A stretch of 64,000 nt of DNA from Eutreptiella sp. 'Long Island Sound 2002'. Taxonomy: Eukaryota > Euglenozoa > Euglenophyceae > Eutreptiales > Eutreptiaceae. The notes under the pieces were generated by a model. It worked only from the letters and a program-made list of their open reading frames with translations, was not told the origin of the DNA and did not search any database. The translations under genes and the position numbers were made by a program. This document shows, piece by piece, positions 44,521 to 55,380 of this stretch. Position 1 is the stretch's first letter. Every line of letters begins with the position of its first letter. The DNA is taken from NCBI GenBank assembly GCA_964036045.1, contig OZ038385.1:61537919-61601918 (forward strand), given 5' to 3'.

Positions 44521-46158
44521 AAGAATTCATGAGAAATCATAGATAAATTCATAGGCTCTGCTCTCAGTATATCAGTCCCTCAGTCACCCAAGAAAGGAGG
44601 TGTTAGTGCATATAGCTTGGGGATTAAGGGGTCCACACTACATCCTGATTTAGTGTTTGGTTCTATAGGTCAAAATGTGTTATCACCCGTTTTGGTTAGG
44701 CCAATACTAAGATAAAAATGCAAGAGTGCTTAGAGCACCTCTAATACAACTAAAGTATACCCTAAAGCATTGGAAAAGCTCTTTTCCTTACTCCCCCCTT
44801 GTGCTGTGGTGGCCACCACTGTCGCATTTTCAGGAAAAAGGGATGTTTTCTTGGCCTTTCCTTTGTTTCCACACCTGCTTTAAAATACCTATAGCTTCCC
44901 TAACACTGGAAAGGAGCGCTTTACCATGGCCAGCGACTCTTGCTGCACTGTTCATGACAATTTCCAACAGAAAACTCAGCGCTCTTGGCGCTGCAGGGGT
45001 TCCTGTGGCTTGGTGAAGTTTGAGTAGGGCATGCAAAGACCATATGGACATGCATCCCTCCCTCCAAGCTGCAGCGTAACACAACCCAACGCCAGACGCT
45101 CATAGGACGCTCGATCTAAGTCTCATGGAACCTGATGGAGACACCTGTCCTGGTACTGGGGCGAGGGGGCGACGATTAAATTAGAATTGCCCCTTGGAGG
45201 GGTCTTGGTTCTGGTTCAGTTTCCTGCTGCTGCTTTTCGGTTCGAACAGCGGCCTACTCAGCGAAGTTTTGCGAGGATATCTGTACAACAGAGGAATGGG
45301 AGGATGAGGGACGGATCCACGCAAACGCGAAGCGACAACACCTAAATCCGTCAAATGACGGCCTAGAATGTTTCTGAAAGCACATACCTGAACAGAATCC
45401 AATTGTGCATCAGATGCACATTCTTATAAAATTTGTGATCATCTCTTGATTTTTTAGATCAAGAAATTCCCACGCAGAAAATGGCGGCGCGCAGGAGCGG
45501 GTCCTAGCAAAGCGCCGGAAAATAAAGAATTAATAAGATTATAAACGTATGTTACGCATAATGACGAAGATGACGAAACACTCATAAAGAAACAAACATA
45601 AAGATTCCACCCACACTGACGGAAAGAATTCAAGATTCAAGAATTCGAAAATCAACAGAAGGACTTCAATGAATCAGGTATACACCACAGGTGTGCTCGT
45701 CTCGTATGCAGCATGCACATTGTTCGTCTCGTGTCTCTGTGAACGTGCATTGTAGCAGCGCTGACAAACGATAGAGGGGTAGATTAGAATATTGCCGATG
45801 ATTAGAGGTAAGTTCAGGGTGATTAGACATACACACATATACATAGCGTCGTTTCTCGCTTGTGTCTCTCGTTTCCCTCACCTTGCTTCACTCTCCAGCG
45901 GTAGGTAAGGTAGTTATGCCCAGGTGGGGCCACCCCCTGGTGGAGTTCGTGATTGTGGGTAAGATTGTTAAGAAAAAGAAAGCATTGAACAAGGTTATTG
46001 ACAGGTTGGAAAATTGGTGCATGCTCGTACATTCACACACGCATTAAAGGGTAGGCCACGCGTGGTGCCCTCGGTACAACCCTTGTTTAGGTTACCCAGG
46101 GGCTCCACCCCACGTTCTATAAGAGAAGGAATGGAGTTTCTTAAGCTTGCTTGCTTGT

Positions 46159-46248
46159 ACTGAGGTTTGAGGAGAGCGTATTATAGGGCTACCTGAGAAG
46201 CGTATAATACGTGGAGGTAGTCTTGGTTCCTCAGCCGCAAACCTCAGT
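46159..46248. repeat. 90-bp inverted repeat (hairpin)
   Basis: actgaggtttg at 46159-46169 pairs with caaacctcagt at 46238-46248. Inside, cgtattata pairs with tataatacg and ctacct with aggtag, so most of the segment can fold into one long interrupted stem. It could be a tiny foldback transposon or a structured RNA. Confidence 0.65.
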
Positions 46249-46800
46249 CATCTGCCTTTGCTTTACAGGTGGGAAGGTCAGGGTGATTGGTGCAGCAGCG
46301 ATCCCATTTTTCCTGCCCTGCTAAACAAGGGCGCTGATCACACAAACAAATAATTCCGCCTCTGCCTGTGGTAGGGCCAGGAGTCCGACTCCATCGACAC
46401 ATGCGCTGTGCAAGCACCAAGAGCACTCCTTCCCTCCAAGCCCTAGCAGGGAAACGCGCTGTGGCGTTCCTGTTAGGCCACAGATGGTTGATAGCTCTGT
46501 GTTCGCTTGCCATTTCACAGGTGAGCCGCTAGTGCTCGCGACTTCTCCTTCAACGCCACCCAGTAGAGCGTGTTCGTGTAGGAGTGGTAGTCCTGAGTGG
46601 GGGCTTGAGCCAGTTGCAGAAGTGCTCGCCCACCAGGATGGTGCCACTGCAGAGTGTGTAGGACCTGTAGTGCATGTGTCACTGCCCCACCCGTTTCCTG
46701 CAAATTAAGCGCGGTTGGTGGGTAGTGGCAGTGGTTGGCTAGATTTCGGCCATCGTAGCAAATAGGCGTTTTCAAGCCTTCATAGCTTTTGGCCACCCCT

Positions 46801-47898
46801 CCACCTAGGATTTTATGGGGTCCAAAAATCACAAAACCAGCTACAGGCAAAAATACTACCTTTTTTGTCAAATTATACCATAAAGAGCTTATTTTCCGGA
46901 GTCAGCCCCACACACATCCTCCGAATTGGAGATTTTCCAGCCCCTATATCGACAATGCAGGCTTGATTCCATCTAAAATTGGCCGTATGCGAGAAATATG
47001 ACATTCACCACCTAGTTGCGAATAGCAGCTTTCGTATAGCTCAAACCATACATGTTTGTTTTTGTGCAAAAAATACGGTTTCTTGGTCATGGCGGCTCCA
47101 AAGCACTCAACAAGATGCTCCAAAACCTTGAGAGACACGTTCATCTGAGTCCAGCACCCTCAAAATAGGGTATGGTGCCCTACAACTGACCACTCATGCC
47201 CCAAAGATGCTGTTTTAGGCCAAAAAATTGGCATTTTTTGGGCAAAAAATGCGGTTTTTTGGTGAAGGTGGCTCCGAAACCCTTGATCATTTGCTCCAAA
47301 ACCCTGCAAAACACGCTTATCTCGGGTAAAGGGCATGCACGGTCACAAAGCATTGCTTGCCAAGCCTCACGCAGCACTAGGGACACATTTCATCAATTTG
47401 AAATCCCACGACACCGCGACCGTATCACTTTAATCAACATTTAAGTTTTCAAAAGTGCAAATATACCTGTTTTGGGCGTTTTTTGGCACCTTCCGGATTA
47501 TTATCTTGGGTAACGGGCGTGCACGGGCACAAATCATTGCTTGCCTAGCCTCACAGGGCACTAGGGACGCACTTGATCAATTTGAAATCTAGTGACACCA
47601 CAAGGACATCATTATAATCACTGTTTATGGCCCAAAAGTGGCAAAAATGGGCAAAAATGGCGGTATTGTGGGTTTATCTCGACATCCGGTGATGCAATCG
47701 GCGCTATTTCAAAAGGCCACTTAGATAACGTCGTCATTTACCGATTGCGCTATCTAAATCACGCCAGATGCGCACAGATTTGGCACAAATCACCAAAATC
47801 TCGGCAAAATGGCGTTGCGGCGGGCCGTAAATCGCGATCGCGGCAGTTTTTGGACAGTTCAGTTACGGGATTCCGGTACCTCATAAAATCCTAGGTGG
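46801..47898. mobile_element. Non-autonomous TIR element, 1.1 kb
   Basis: Perfect 17-bp terminal inverted repeats, ccacctaggattttatg (46801-46817) and its complement cataaaatcctaggtgg (47882-47898), bound the element. The four bases ccct flank it on both sides (46797-46800 and 47899-47902), a plausible target duplication. The interior has no transposase and is largely tandem repeats. A related end, cataaaatcataggtg, lies at the insert in gypsy #2 RT (53330-53345). Superfamily unknown. Confidence 0.75.
47061..47690. repeat. Tandem repeats of about 180 bp inside TIR element
   Basis: The segment gcaaaaaatacggttt...ggctccaaa near 47065 recurs near 47240, about 176 bp apart. The segment gggtaaagggcatgcacgg near 47325 recurs as gggtaacgggcgtgcacgg near 47508, about 184 bp apart, followed both times by cattgcttgcc and gcactagggac. 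Identity is roughly 75-85 percent by eye. Confidence 0.75.
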
Positions 47899-47902
47899 CC
47901 CT

Positions 47903-48179
47903 GTAGTAGGCAGTTAGGTAGGGAAAACAATACCTGGATTAGTATGCTGGGTATTCCCCCAAGGTTTTGCGCCTGCACAGAAACCGGGCGCTTAGGGGAG
48001 GAGAGACCCGGGGCGTACCCCATGGCACCGGTAAGACATCCTCCAGGTTTAGCAAGCGTGCAGACTTGGGTATAATTAGGACACCATTTCTGCGGCTTGC
48101 TTTCAGGACCTTAGGAATAGCACACCCACACTTACGCTTAGGCAGGTACGCGTACGGTTCAGTCCCTAGCTTTAGTCTT
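47903..48179. other. Gypsy #2 3' flank
   Basis: Downstream of the chromodomain on the minus strand I see no domain. A purine run, cttggggg, near 47955 could be a polypurine tract, but no LTR copy exists in the window to test this. Confidence 0.35.
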
Positions 48180-48787
48180 GGAGGCAAGCGTCTCAGCGAG
48201 CCTCAGCAACTCACCAAGGTTGTTCTGGGACAAGTAGTCCACCAGAACTGAGCTTAGGCGTCCCTCAGGTAGTACAAACGCAGAGAAGGGCTCCTAGGTG
48301 GCCTCTTTGACTCCAAACCCTTCCCAGAGAGTGAGGAAGCGTCAACCCTGGCGATAGCGGTGGCGTAGGACAGACTTCACCAGGTAGAAGCCCTCCTTAG
48401 CCATCTCCTCGGCGTTCATGTCGGGGAGTTCCCCTTCAACTTCCATAGGGCTGGCAGCCTCTTGTAGGTCTAGGGCGGCGATTTGTTCGTCGTTCAGCTC
48501 CCACACCTCCCCACAGAGGTCTTCAGGATTATTGTAGCGCTTCAGGTGCTGAGCAGCGCACACCAGGGTCCCCCCTAGACGGGGAGAACACCGCACTGTG
48601 ATACGGTGTCCATCCACAGATAGAATCTTGTAGGGCCTGAAGTAGGGGTCATCGCTGGTAGAGCGTGGCCAGGCGGGTAGTCGGCTGTGGTGCACCAGCA
48701 CCCAGTCCCCCTCTTGGTAGGTGGCGGGCACCCGGTGCTTGTTGTTCTTTTTCCACTGACGCCTCCCTCAGGCTCTTGAGCATAGCC
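48180..48787 (-). pseudogene. Gypsy #2 integrase C-terminus and chromodomain
   Basis: The ORF at 48342-48731 begins YQEGDWVLVHHSRLPAWP, the SH3-like integrase C-terminal part (PYKILSVDGHRITV), then EMAKEGFYLVKSVLRHRYRQG, the start of a chromodomain. After a stop it goes on RFLTLWEGFG, then a second stop where Trp is expected, and EPFSAFVLPEGRL. The last residues run to about 48180. Confidence 0.8.
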
Positions 48788-48789
48788 TT

Positions 48790-50815
48790 TTTTTGAAAGT
48801 TCTTAACCGTGTGGCTGACGTCCCCCAAAGGAAGACCTCGTGAGAATATGTAAACTACTTGGAGTACAGAATATATCACGGAGGCGGTTCGCCTACCAAA
48901 GCGAAAAAGATGGCTCTGATGGTTTCTTGGTGTAGATTGATTGGTAGGTTTTGATGATGAATTGGTTGCACTGACGCTTGTTGTGAGCAGGGGGCTCGGT
49001 TCAGCTCGCACAGAAACATGCAGGTGCACTGGGGAGTGCAGGCTGTGTTTTTCTTTCTGTGTGTTTTTCCATGTTTGTTTCCATGCAGTCAACTGCTGGA
49101 GGAGCGGCGGAAAACTTGTGGTTTGCTTTTGTGTTTCTGGGCCTACTGTGGGGTGTACTGCCCCGGTGGTTAGCCGGGTTTCCTGCCCCTGGGTCGGCCA
49201 TACTCCAAAGCAGCGAAGAGATAGTGGAAAATTAGAATGCATGGTTATTCAAAAACACCTGCAAGGTGTGGCGTCAGGGGACCTGAGTTCGTGTCAGGAG
49301 AGAAACCCATGTGTCTGAGTTGTGATAAGTTATATAGAGGCTGAAAACGTAATCATGGTGTCATAGCAATCAAAGAGGGGGCAAACCTGAATATTCTTGT
49401 GGGCTCCAGGACGTATTTAAAGGGCTGCCAGCCAAAGGGCAGGGCTCTGGTGTTAAGTCAAAATTCAGATTCAGATTTAGATCAGAAGTAGATGCAGTGG
49501 ACAGTCGGCGGTAGTTTAAACACTTTTTGAGTTGCTTGGTCATCAGTTCTTCAGAGAGAAGGACTTGACATGGTGCAGCGTAAGTGGAGTGCTCGGAAGG
49601 ATGGTCGATGTAGCCTTTGGAGGCAGTCCACGTTCATGCCTGGCTGCAATGGTGTACTGCAGCGCTGTCAAACTCGGTGGCTGTCATCTTGGGCGCTGGC
49701 GGATGGAGTTGTTGATCATCAATAAGCACCTGGGACGGAGCGTCGCATAGGAACGGGCTGCGTTGTTGCTTTCATTTTAGTACAGGCTGTTGCTACTGGC
49801 CGTAGTGGTGTGCTGTAGCACGCGCTTTGGGGAACAGGTTAATTGTTCATCAGGGAGCTCGTCTCGTCACTAACCGGCGGCGGTCGTGGCAGACAGGCTT
49901 CAAATATTGGAAACGCGTTGAACGGAAGCTCATATTCAGTCACATGGCGCTGGCATGCAGGCCTTGCGAGTCATTTGTTCGTCAGGGAGCTTGATTTATT
50001 GTAATCCGGAGCCGGTTGAGGCAGACAGGCTTCGACCATCAGAAGACGATGAACGAAAGCTCATCTTGGATCACACGGCGCTGGCCGGCAGTCCTTCCGG
50101 CTCATTTGTTTATCAGGGAACTTGTTTTATCAAAATCCGGCGGCGGTTGAGGCAGACAGGCTTCGAACATCGGAAGACGGTGAACGGAAGCTCATCTTGA
50201 GTCACACGGCGCTGGCGGGCAGTCCTTGCGAGTCATTTGTTTACCAGAAAACTTGTTTTATCAAAATTCGGCGGCAGTTGAGGCAACAGGCTTCGAACAT
50301 TGGAAAGACGGTGAACGGAAGCTCATCTTGAGTCACACCGTGCTGGCGGGCAGGCATTGCGAGTCCACTTATCCGGGAACTCGTTGTATTCAAATCCGGC
50401 GGCTGTTGAGACAGACAGGCTTCTGAAAACATTAAAACGGAGAACGGAGGCTCCTTTTGAGTCTTTTAGCGCTGGCACGCAGACAATGCGGATCTTGATT
50501 GATCTCCATGTCGGCGCTTGATCTTTCTGAAAATCAACAGAAGTGCACCCAGTTGAAGCGGTGTTTGTGTAACATAGTTGGGCTGCTTTTCGGTAATCGG
50601 TGGTATCCTCAGCTGCGGAAAAAAGACAGATACGCCGCGTCAAGCAGCCGATAGCTCCTGAATACGGGCTGGACCCCTCGGGTCATCCGCAAATTCTTTC
50701 TTTGCATACTTTGAAAGGATTTGGTAATTTCGCTTGCCATTGGAAATTATTGTGAGCAACTGGCATCTTATCACCTGTGCCAAGCGCGAAGAAATCGTCA
50801 GCGCGCGCCAATTAT
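48790..50815 (-). mobile_element. 2.0 kb poly(A)-type retroposon in gypsy #2
   Basis: The 15-bp direct repeat cttgagcatagcctt flanks it (48775-48789 and 50816-50830). Removing it rejoins the gypsy integrase frame VDKAKAMLK to SLREASV. On the minus strand the insert ends in a short A run next to the left repeat, so its 5' end is at 50815. Variable-length duplication plus an A tail is the mark of L1-type machinery. The insert has five 131-bp repeats but no RT or other domain, so it is a SINE-like element or a retroposed transcript of unknown origin. Confidence 0.8.
49843..50490. repeat. Five 131-bp tandem repeats in retroposon
   Basis: Units begin near 49843, 49975, 50106, 50237 and about 50367 with ttgttYatcaggga-type starts. 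Each contains cggcggcggttgaggcagac, aggcttcgaacat and aacggaagctcatctt. Units three and four are the most alike; the last is the most diverged. The period is not a multiple of three and the frames contain stops, so the array is noncoding. Confidence 0.9.
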
Positions 50816-51851
50816 CTTGAGCATAGCCTTGGCCTTGTCCACCTTCGCTTGTTGCTCTTGGACCCACTCACCCACAGAAGAATCGGTGTCCTCGGGATAG
50901 GGAGCGTGTAGGAACCACGACGGGCGCCCTAGGAATAGCTCATGGGGCGAGTAGCCAGTCGCCTAACTCTCTTGGGAGTTCATCATCAAGAATAGGACGG
51001 GGAGTAGTCTCACCGAGTCTCTGGTGTGTTCAGTTTTGCACCATATCCTTACATTCTCCTTGAGGACACGAATCTGTCGCTCAAATAGGGGGTTGCTCAT
51101 GTGAGAGTAGGGGATCCCCGTAGACACCTGGACATTGAGGGATCTCAGGACCCTCTTGTACCAGCCGGTATCTCAGCGTACTCGTACGTCCTGATCAGGG
51201 TTGATCTCCTTGGGCGCCCCATAGACACAAAACAACTCCTCCAAGAGTATCCTGATAGTGTTCCCCCCGGTAAGGTGCTTGGTACATGGGAACACCCTGG
51301 TAAACCTGGTCAACCCGCAGATTACCACGAGGGCGAAGTCATAGCCCCGAAACTTAGGCATCTCGGTGTAGTCCACATAGAGAACACTGTTAGCATAGTG
51401 AGGGATGGGCAGGGTCGAGTAGAGACCCCTGTCCCTGATATCCCCAGGTTTGCAGGATCTACACGAGCACTTGTCCACGATAGGCTGGAGGGTCTTTCGC
51501 AGTTGGTCGTCAGTCCACGTAGTGTGGAACCACTTTTTGAATAGCCTCAGGGTACGGTCAGCACCCACATGACCGCTGGACTCATGGGTCCACTTCAGCA
51601 GCGCTGGGACTCTGTCACTTGGTACCACGATGCGGTCCTTGTGCCAGAGGTAGCTCCTGTCCCTCTTCCACTGTTCTTGGTTGACCAGGAGGGGTTCAAG
51701 GCGTTTCTCCAGGCGCTTGTAGATATCCTCGAACTCCTTCAGGTACTCCGCTTGTTGAAATCCATCTAGGGGGCGTATCATAGTCATGTTGAGGTCCAAG
51801 TGTACGTCCATACGGCTGAACGCCTCCTTTGCAAGCGCTTCAGACCGGGCA
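50816..51851 (-). pseudogene. Gypsy #2 integrase
   Basis: The zinc part reads HESSGHVGADRTLRLF with CSCRSCKPG. The core has Asp in LYVDYTEMPKFRGYDFALVV, Asp in INPDQDVRV and, after a stop near 51172, Glu in SNPLFERQIRVLKENVRIW. A further stop follows LMMNSQES near 50964. Then come YSPHELFLGRPSWFLHAPYP and AKVDKAKAMLK, where the retroposon sits. The catalytic triad is intact apart from the stops. Confidence 0.87.
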
Positions 51852-52507
51852 CCAATCAGGGCGTCGAAGTTGTTGCGGCTGATGTAGTCTGCACATTCGT
51901 TCTTCAATCCCTGGATATGGTGTACCGTCAGCCGTAGTTGGCTGAGGTAGGTCCACCAGCGCCGTCGCTTGGCCATCTCAGGTGGGGGGCCCTTCTGGAA
52001 AGTGCGAACCGGTTCTTGGTCGCACAGCCAGACCACAGGGTTACTCCTCAACAGTCATGCCTGAGAGGATAGCACCAGCATTCCCGCGAGCAATTCCTGC
52101 TCATAGGTGGAGTACTTCCCCCTGGCCTGGTTCCATTTCCAGTTCCAATGACCCAGGGGTAATAGGCCCCACTTGTCGTCAGGGTAGCTGTGCTTGAGGG
52201 TTCCATCTCGGTTGAGGCCTTCAGTCCCCCATTGGGAAAAAGCCGCGTCGAATTCCTCCTTCTCTAGTGGTTGCCATTGGACCAACGTTCCACCACCGCC
52301 CACATTGCTGGCGTCGGTCACCAGGAAAATCTCACCTTGTGCTCTAGGCACGCCCAAGCACTTAGCGTTGGCCACCTTGTCTTTGAGCTCGTCGAACGCT
52401 TGTTGCTCTTGTGGGCCCCAGCGCCAAGTAGTACTCTTCTTGATCAGGTCCGTCAGAATGGCGCTGGTGTAGGTAAGTTTTTGATATGGCGGCGATAGAG
52501 GTTGCAC
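51852..52507 (-). pseudogene. Gypsy #2 RNase H
   Basis: Asp in IFLVTDASNVGGGGTLVQW, Glu in STYEQELLAGMLVL, Asp in VVWLCDQEPVRTF and Asp in NECADYISR follow the RNase H order. A stop at about 52052-52054 splits it into 52055-52507 and the frame starting below. The preceding tether matches the gypsy connection domain (DLIKKSTTWRWGPQEQQAFD). Confidence 0.86.
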
Positions 52508-53109
52508 GCCCCAATGAAACTGCGTACATCATGGAGTCCTTTCTTGGGGCCTTCATGTCGTACCTTAGCATCCATCGGGGGTTTGGCCTTAGAGGCCGCT
52601 GGGGTCCACCACCCATAGCCAACGTCAAGCCCCAGGTACTGCATGGTCTCCTGCATGAACTCACACTTCTCCAGCTTGAGTCGTGTGTGGTTCTCCTGGC
52701 AGACCGCAAAGAAATCACCCAAGAGGATTAGGTGATCCTCCTTGGTATTGGGCCCGAGGCATATATCATCGATGTGCACCTCCATCTGGGCCCCACGGGA
52801 TATGAGTTCTTGCACCTCGGGTCTTCGTCGTAGGATGGACAAGATCTTGCTCATCAGCTCCTGGAATAGAGCGGGTGTGTTGGCCAGGTCAAAGGGCATG
52901 ACCTTCAACTTGAACACCCTCCCCTGAGGGGTGATGAAGGCTAGTAGCTCCTGAGTGTTGGGCGTCAGGTCCACCTGCCAGAATCCGCTCCTCTTGTCCA
53001 TCTTGGTCTTGTAGCGACAGGAGGCTATCTTCTCAAGGCTAGACTCCATATTAGGAATGGACCCTGAGAGGTTCAGCGTTTTCTTGTTCAGCTCTCTGTA
53101 GTCCACTAC
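52453..53109 (-). pseudogene. Gypsy #2 reverse transcriptase core
   Basis: VVDYRELNKKTLNLSGSIPN, KTKMDKRSGFWQVDLT (motif A), FKLKVMPFDLANTPALFQ (motif B), MEVHIDDICLG (catalytic Asp-Asp) and RSFIGACNLYRRHIK are in one frame. The catalytic residues are present. The frame shifts near 52480 to reach RNase H. The upstream RT part is separated by the insert at 53110-53345. Confidence 0.87.
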
Positions 53110-53345
53110 GTTTACGAGACTTGGGAGCAGTTCCGAGCGGGGTATCGTGATTGAAAAGGTGCGGGTGGTTGGTATCTTCGATTGTACGCGCAAAAAGCGC
53201 TTCGTAATCGCGTATTTTCAGATTTCTGAGCCAAAAATTGCTCTCGGCGAGTGAAAATGCGCGCGCGGCGACAGTTTCTGTTGGTTTTTTGGCATCCGCT
53301 GCGACAATAATTTTGGGATCTGGCGACTTCATAAAATCATAGGTG
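53110..53345. mobile_element. 0.23 kb insert inside gypsy #2 RT
   Basis: The insert separates KPGSTAKRL from VVDYRELN, which are contiguous in gypsy RTs. Its right end, cataaaatcataggtg, resembles the terminal repeat of the TIR element at 46801-47898, but its left end, gtttacgagacttgg, does not match it. No clear target duplication is visible. It stays open in one minus-strand frame for about 80 codons, which looks accidental. Either a small TIR element with a lost end or another short insertion. Confidence 0.5.
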
Positions 53346-54473
53346 CCAGCCGTTTGGCTGTAGACCCAGGCTTAGCGACCAGGAAACAGGGGCTGCAGTG
53401 TTGGGGGTAGTCCCCGTCCTTGTATTCCAGGACTAGGCCAGCGTCGATACATTCTTGTATCTGTCGCCAGATCTCGTCAACCTGCTCTTTAGGAGCCGCA
53501 TAGGGTCTCTTCCGGATCTTGTAACCCACGAACTCGGGTTTCAGCTTGAGGTCCATCTGTACCAGCTTGTCACATGAGGCTGGGGGTGGTAGTTCCCCGA
53601 ACACCTCCAGATAGGTTCTTATAAGCGTCTGCACCCGCGGGTCCAATAGCTTGATCTTGTCCTCCATGTCCTCGTCAGAATGTAAGTTGCTTGCCCCCTG
53701 AGTAATAGAAGCCGGGAGGTGATCCTCCACCGACTCTTCGCCCTTGGTAGTATCCTTCAACCCTTGGTAGGCGTATAGTAGGTCTCGTTCAACCATCTCT
53801 GGTGGACGATGGCAATAGAGGCACGCTCGAGGGGGTTCACATACACATTCCTCCGAGAGATCGTCCTCCTCTGGGGTCCTCACATGGGCACCCCACACGC
53901 TCTTCATGAGCTTGAGATCCACCTCCCTTTGCCAGGTGGTGATCTTCTGTTCGAGGTCCTCCTTCAATTGGGATAGATCTCCCATACGTCCTTGCTTCAG
54001 CCGCCATGAATTGCGGGTAGGCTTAGCGTAGCATAGCTTTTTCGCCACCAACCTCCTCTTGGAGTCCACGTACTCCCTTAGCCTGGATCGGGGGTCCAGC
54101 TCTTGGTCCACGGGGTCTCCGACCCTCATGGAGGACAGGGGTTTCAGTGGGGCGACGTACTCGGCGTTCTCCACTTCCTCCATGCATGTCTGCACAAAGA
54201 AGGCGTCATGCTCAGTTTCGCCCTCTGAGTGGATAGAGCTGGGGAGCTCGGATAGTCCACACTCAGCGACTCCATCAAGAACAGGTACTTCGCAAGGGGA
54301 GTTGGGCTCATTGGGGTTAGTCACGACGTATTCATCTCCCCCTGGTATAGTCTCAATAGCATCTTGAGGCCGTAGTCGATCCTTCAAGTCACCCAGGGTG
54401 AGTCCATCGCTCTCTCGTTGTATAGCCTGGACAGGAGTTGAGTCCAGGTCCTCCGAGGGAACAGAGGTAAGAC
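53346..54473 (-). CDS. Gypsy #2 linker and RT N-terminus
   Basis: The open frame contains an acidic linker, a charged segment (LSQLKEDLEQKITTWQREVD), a Cys-rich spot (EECVCEPPRACLYCHRPPE) and the RT N-terminal thumb-side region (DPRVQTLIRTYLEVFGELPP, YAAPKEQVDEIWRQIQECI, YPQHCSPCFLVAKPG). At its upstream end, LTSVPSEDLDSTPVQ joins in frame with the Dam-like ORF once the nested LTR element is removed. The Cys-rich spot might bind a metal; unproven. Confidence 0.75.
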
Positions 54474-55369
54474 TGAAGAGTTTGGGGGGAGGGCAACCTC
54501 CAAGCTTCCCTTGGCATGCATGACCCCAATCCCATGAAATCCAAGACCTCCTCTCGAATTCTCACTGATCTTCCATCAGTCTGGGTTTCTCCGAAGAATT
54601 CTGTGATCCTTGCCTCGGCCATGACACAATGTGGCGTCCTGGGCAAAGAGATGATGGTATATGTAGACAATATAAACATGTAGACAAGTAATATGTATAT
54701 GTAACACTTCTATACTATAAAAGAGCTTAGAAAAGAGGACGAAATGAGGACGGCGGCGTCGCCGCCATCACAGAAAATTGACGGCTACGCGTCGTCGCCA
54801 TCAGGATTTCCAGTGAGATCCTGCCCAAACTGGGCCAAACAGTGGTTTTCGGGCGAAAAACAGTGAAATATAGTTATTTTTGAGCCAAAAACACTCATTT
54901 CGCGTGTCTCCCGCCAACGCGTCGCGTAGCCGACACGGCGCGTTTCTGTCCTAATTCAAACTATATATGAAGAGGGCCACTGTTGGGCCCCACCATGGGC
55001 GCCTGGGTGATTCCTGGGATCGCCTCAGGATTTTTTGAAAAAATTGTGAACGTGACTGATTTCGCAAAAATTGACCTTCGCGGAACGCCGCGAAAACGGT
55101 AATATTCCTATACTTCTAAAAACAATAAATCAGTAATAAAATTGATTCAAATCTCCAGAAATCGAGAAATAAAACTTCGATCTGGGGCTGCCTCCCGCAG
55201 GCGACGAACGTCGTCGCCAGCCCAAAATGACGAAAAATGACGATTTCCAGGGTATTTTACAGAAATTCCACAGAAATCGGGATGCCATAATCAGCCAAGG
55301 AAAATTCCTGATGAGAAGAGCGCCGCAGGCTGGGCAGCGGGTATGGGTGAGGCACCCCATACCGCTTCA
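54474..55369 (-). repeat. 3' LTR of nested LARD-like element
   Basis: The + strand reads tgaagag to cgcttca. A minus-strand TATA-like atatatag (near 54965) lies downstream of the U3-like part. The sequence is about 95 percent identical by eye to 56228-57127, with substitutions and small indels. Confidence 0.9.
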
Positions 55370-55380
55370 CCCCCCTCCTT
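55370..55380 (-). promoter_or_regulatory. Polypurine tract of LARD-like element
   Basis: Minus-strand aaggagggggg directly precedes TGAAGCGG, the 5' edge of the 3' LTR. Confidence 0.75.

Larger units (their letters stand above)
44006..46800. other. Noncoding spacer with SINE and hairpin
   Basis: No protein domain is visible in any frame, and open frames do not exceed about 110 codons. AT-rich and GC-balanced stretches alternate. Within it are the SINE (44340-44520) and the hairpin (46159-46248). At 45480 a short GC-rich motif, atggcggcgcgcag, stands in AT-rich sequence. The rest is unassigned. Confidence 0.5.

Noticed and set aside
47939-48251. Small ORFs at the left end of gypsy #2 as genes
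   Set aside because: They overlap the decayed chromodomain end and 3' flank and have no domain of their own.
49843-50490. CRISPR-like array
   Set aside because: The 131-bp units are full-length tandem repeats without short identical repeats separated by unique spacers, and the context is eukaryotic.
53110-53345. Spliceosomal intron in gypsy #2 RT
   Set aside because: Neither strand gives GT-AG borders whose removal restores the RT frame exactly; removing gtttac to catag on the + strand leaves a shifted frame.
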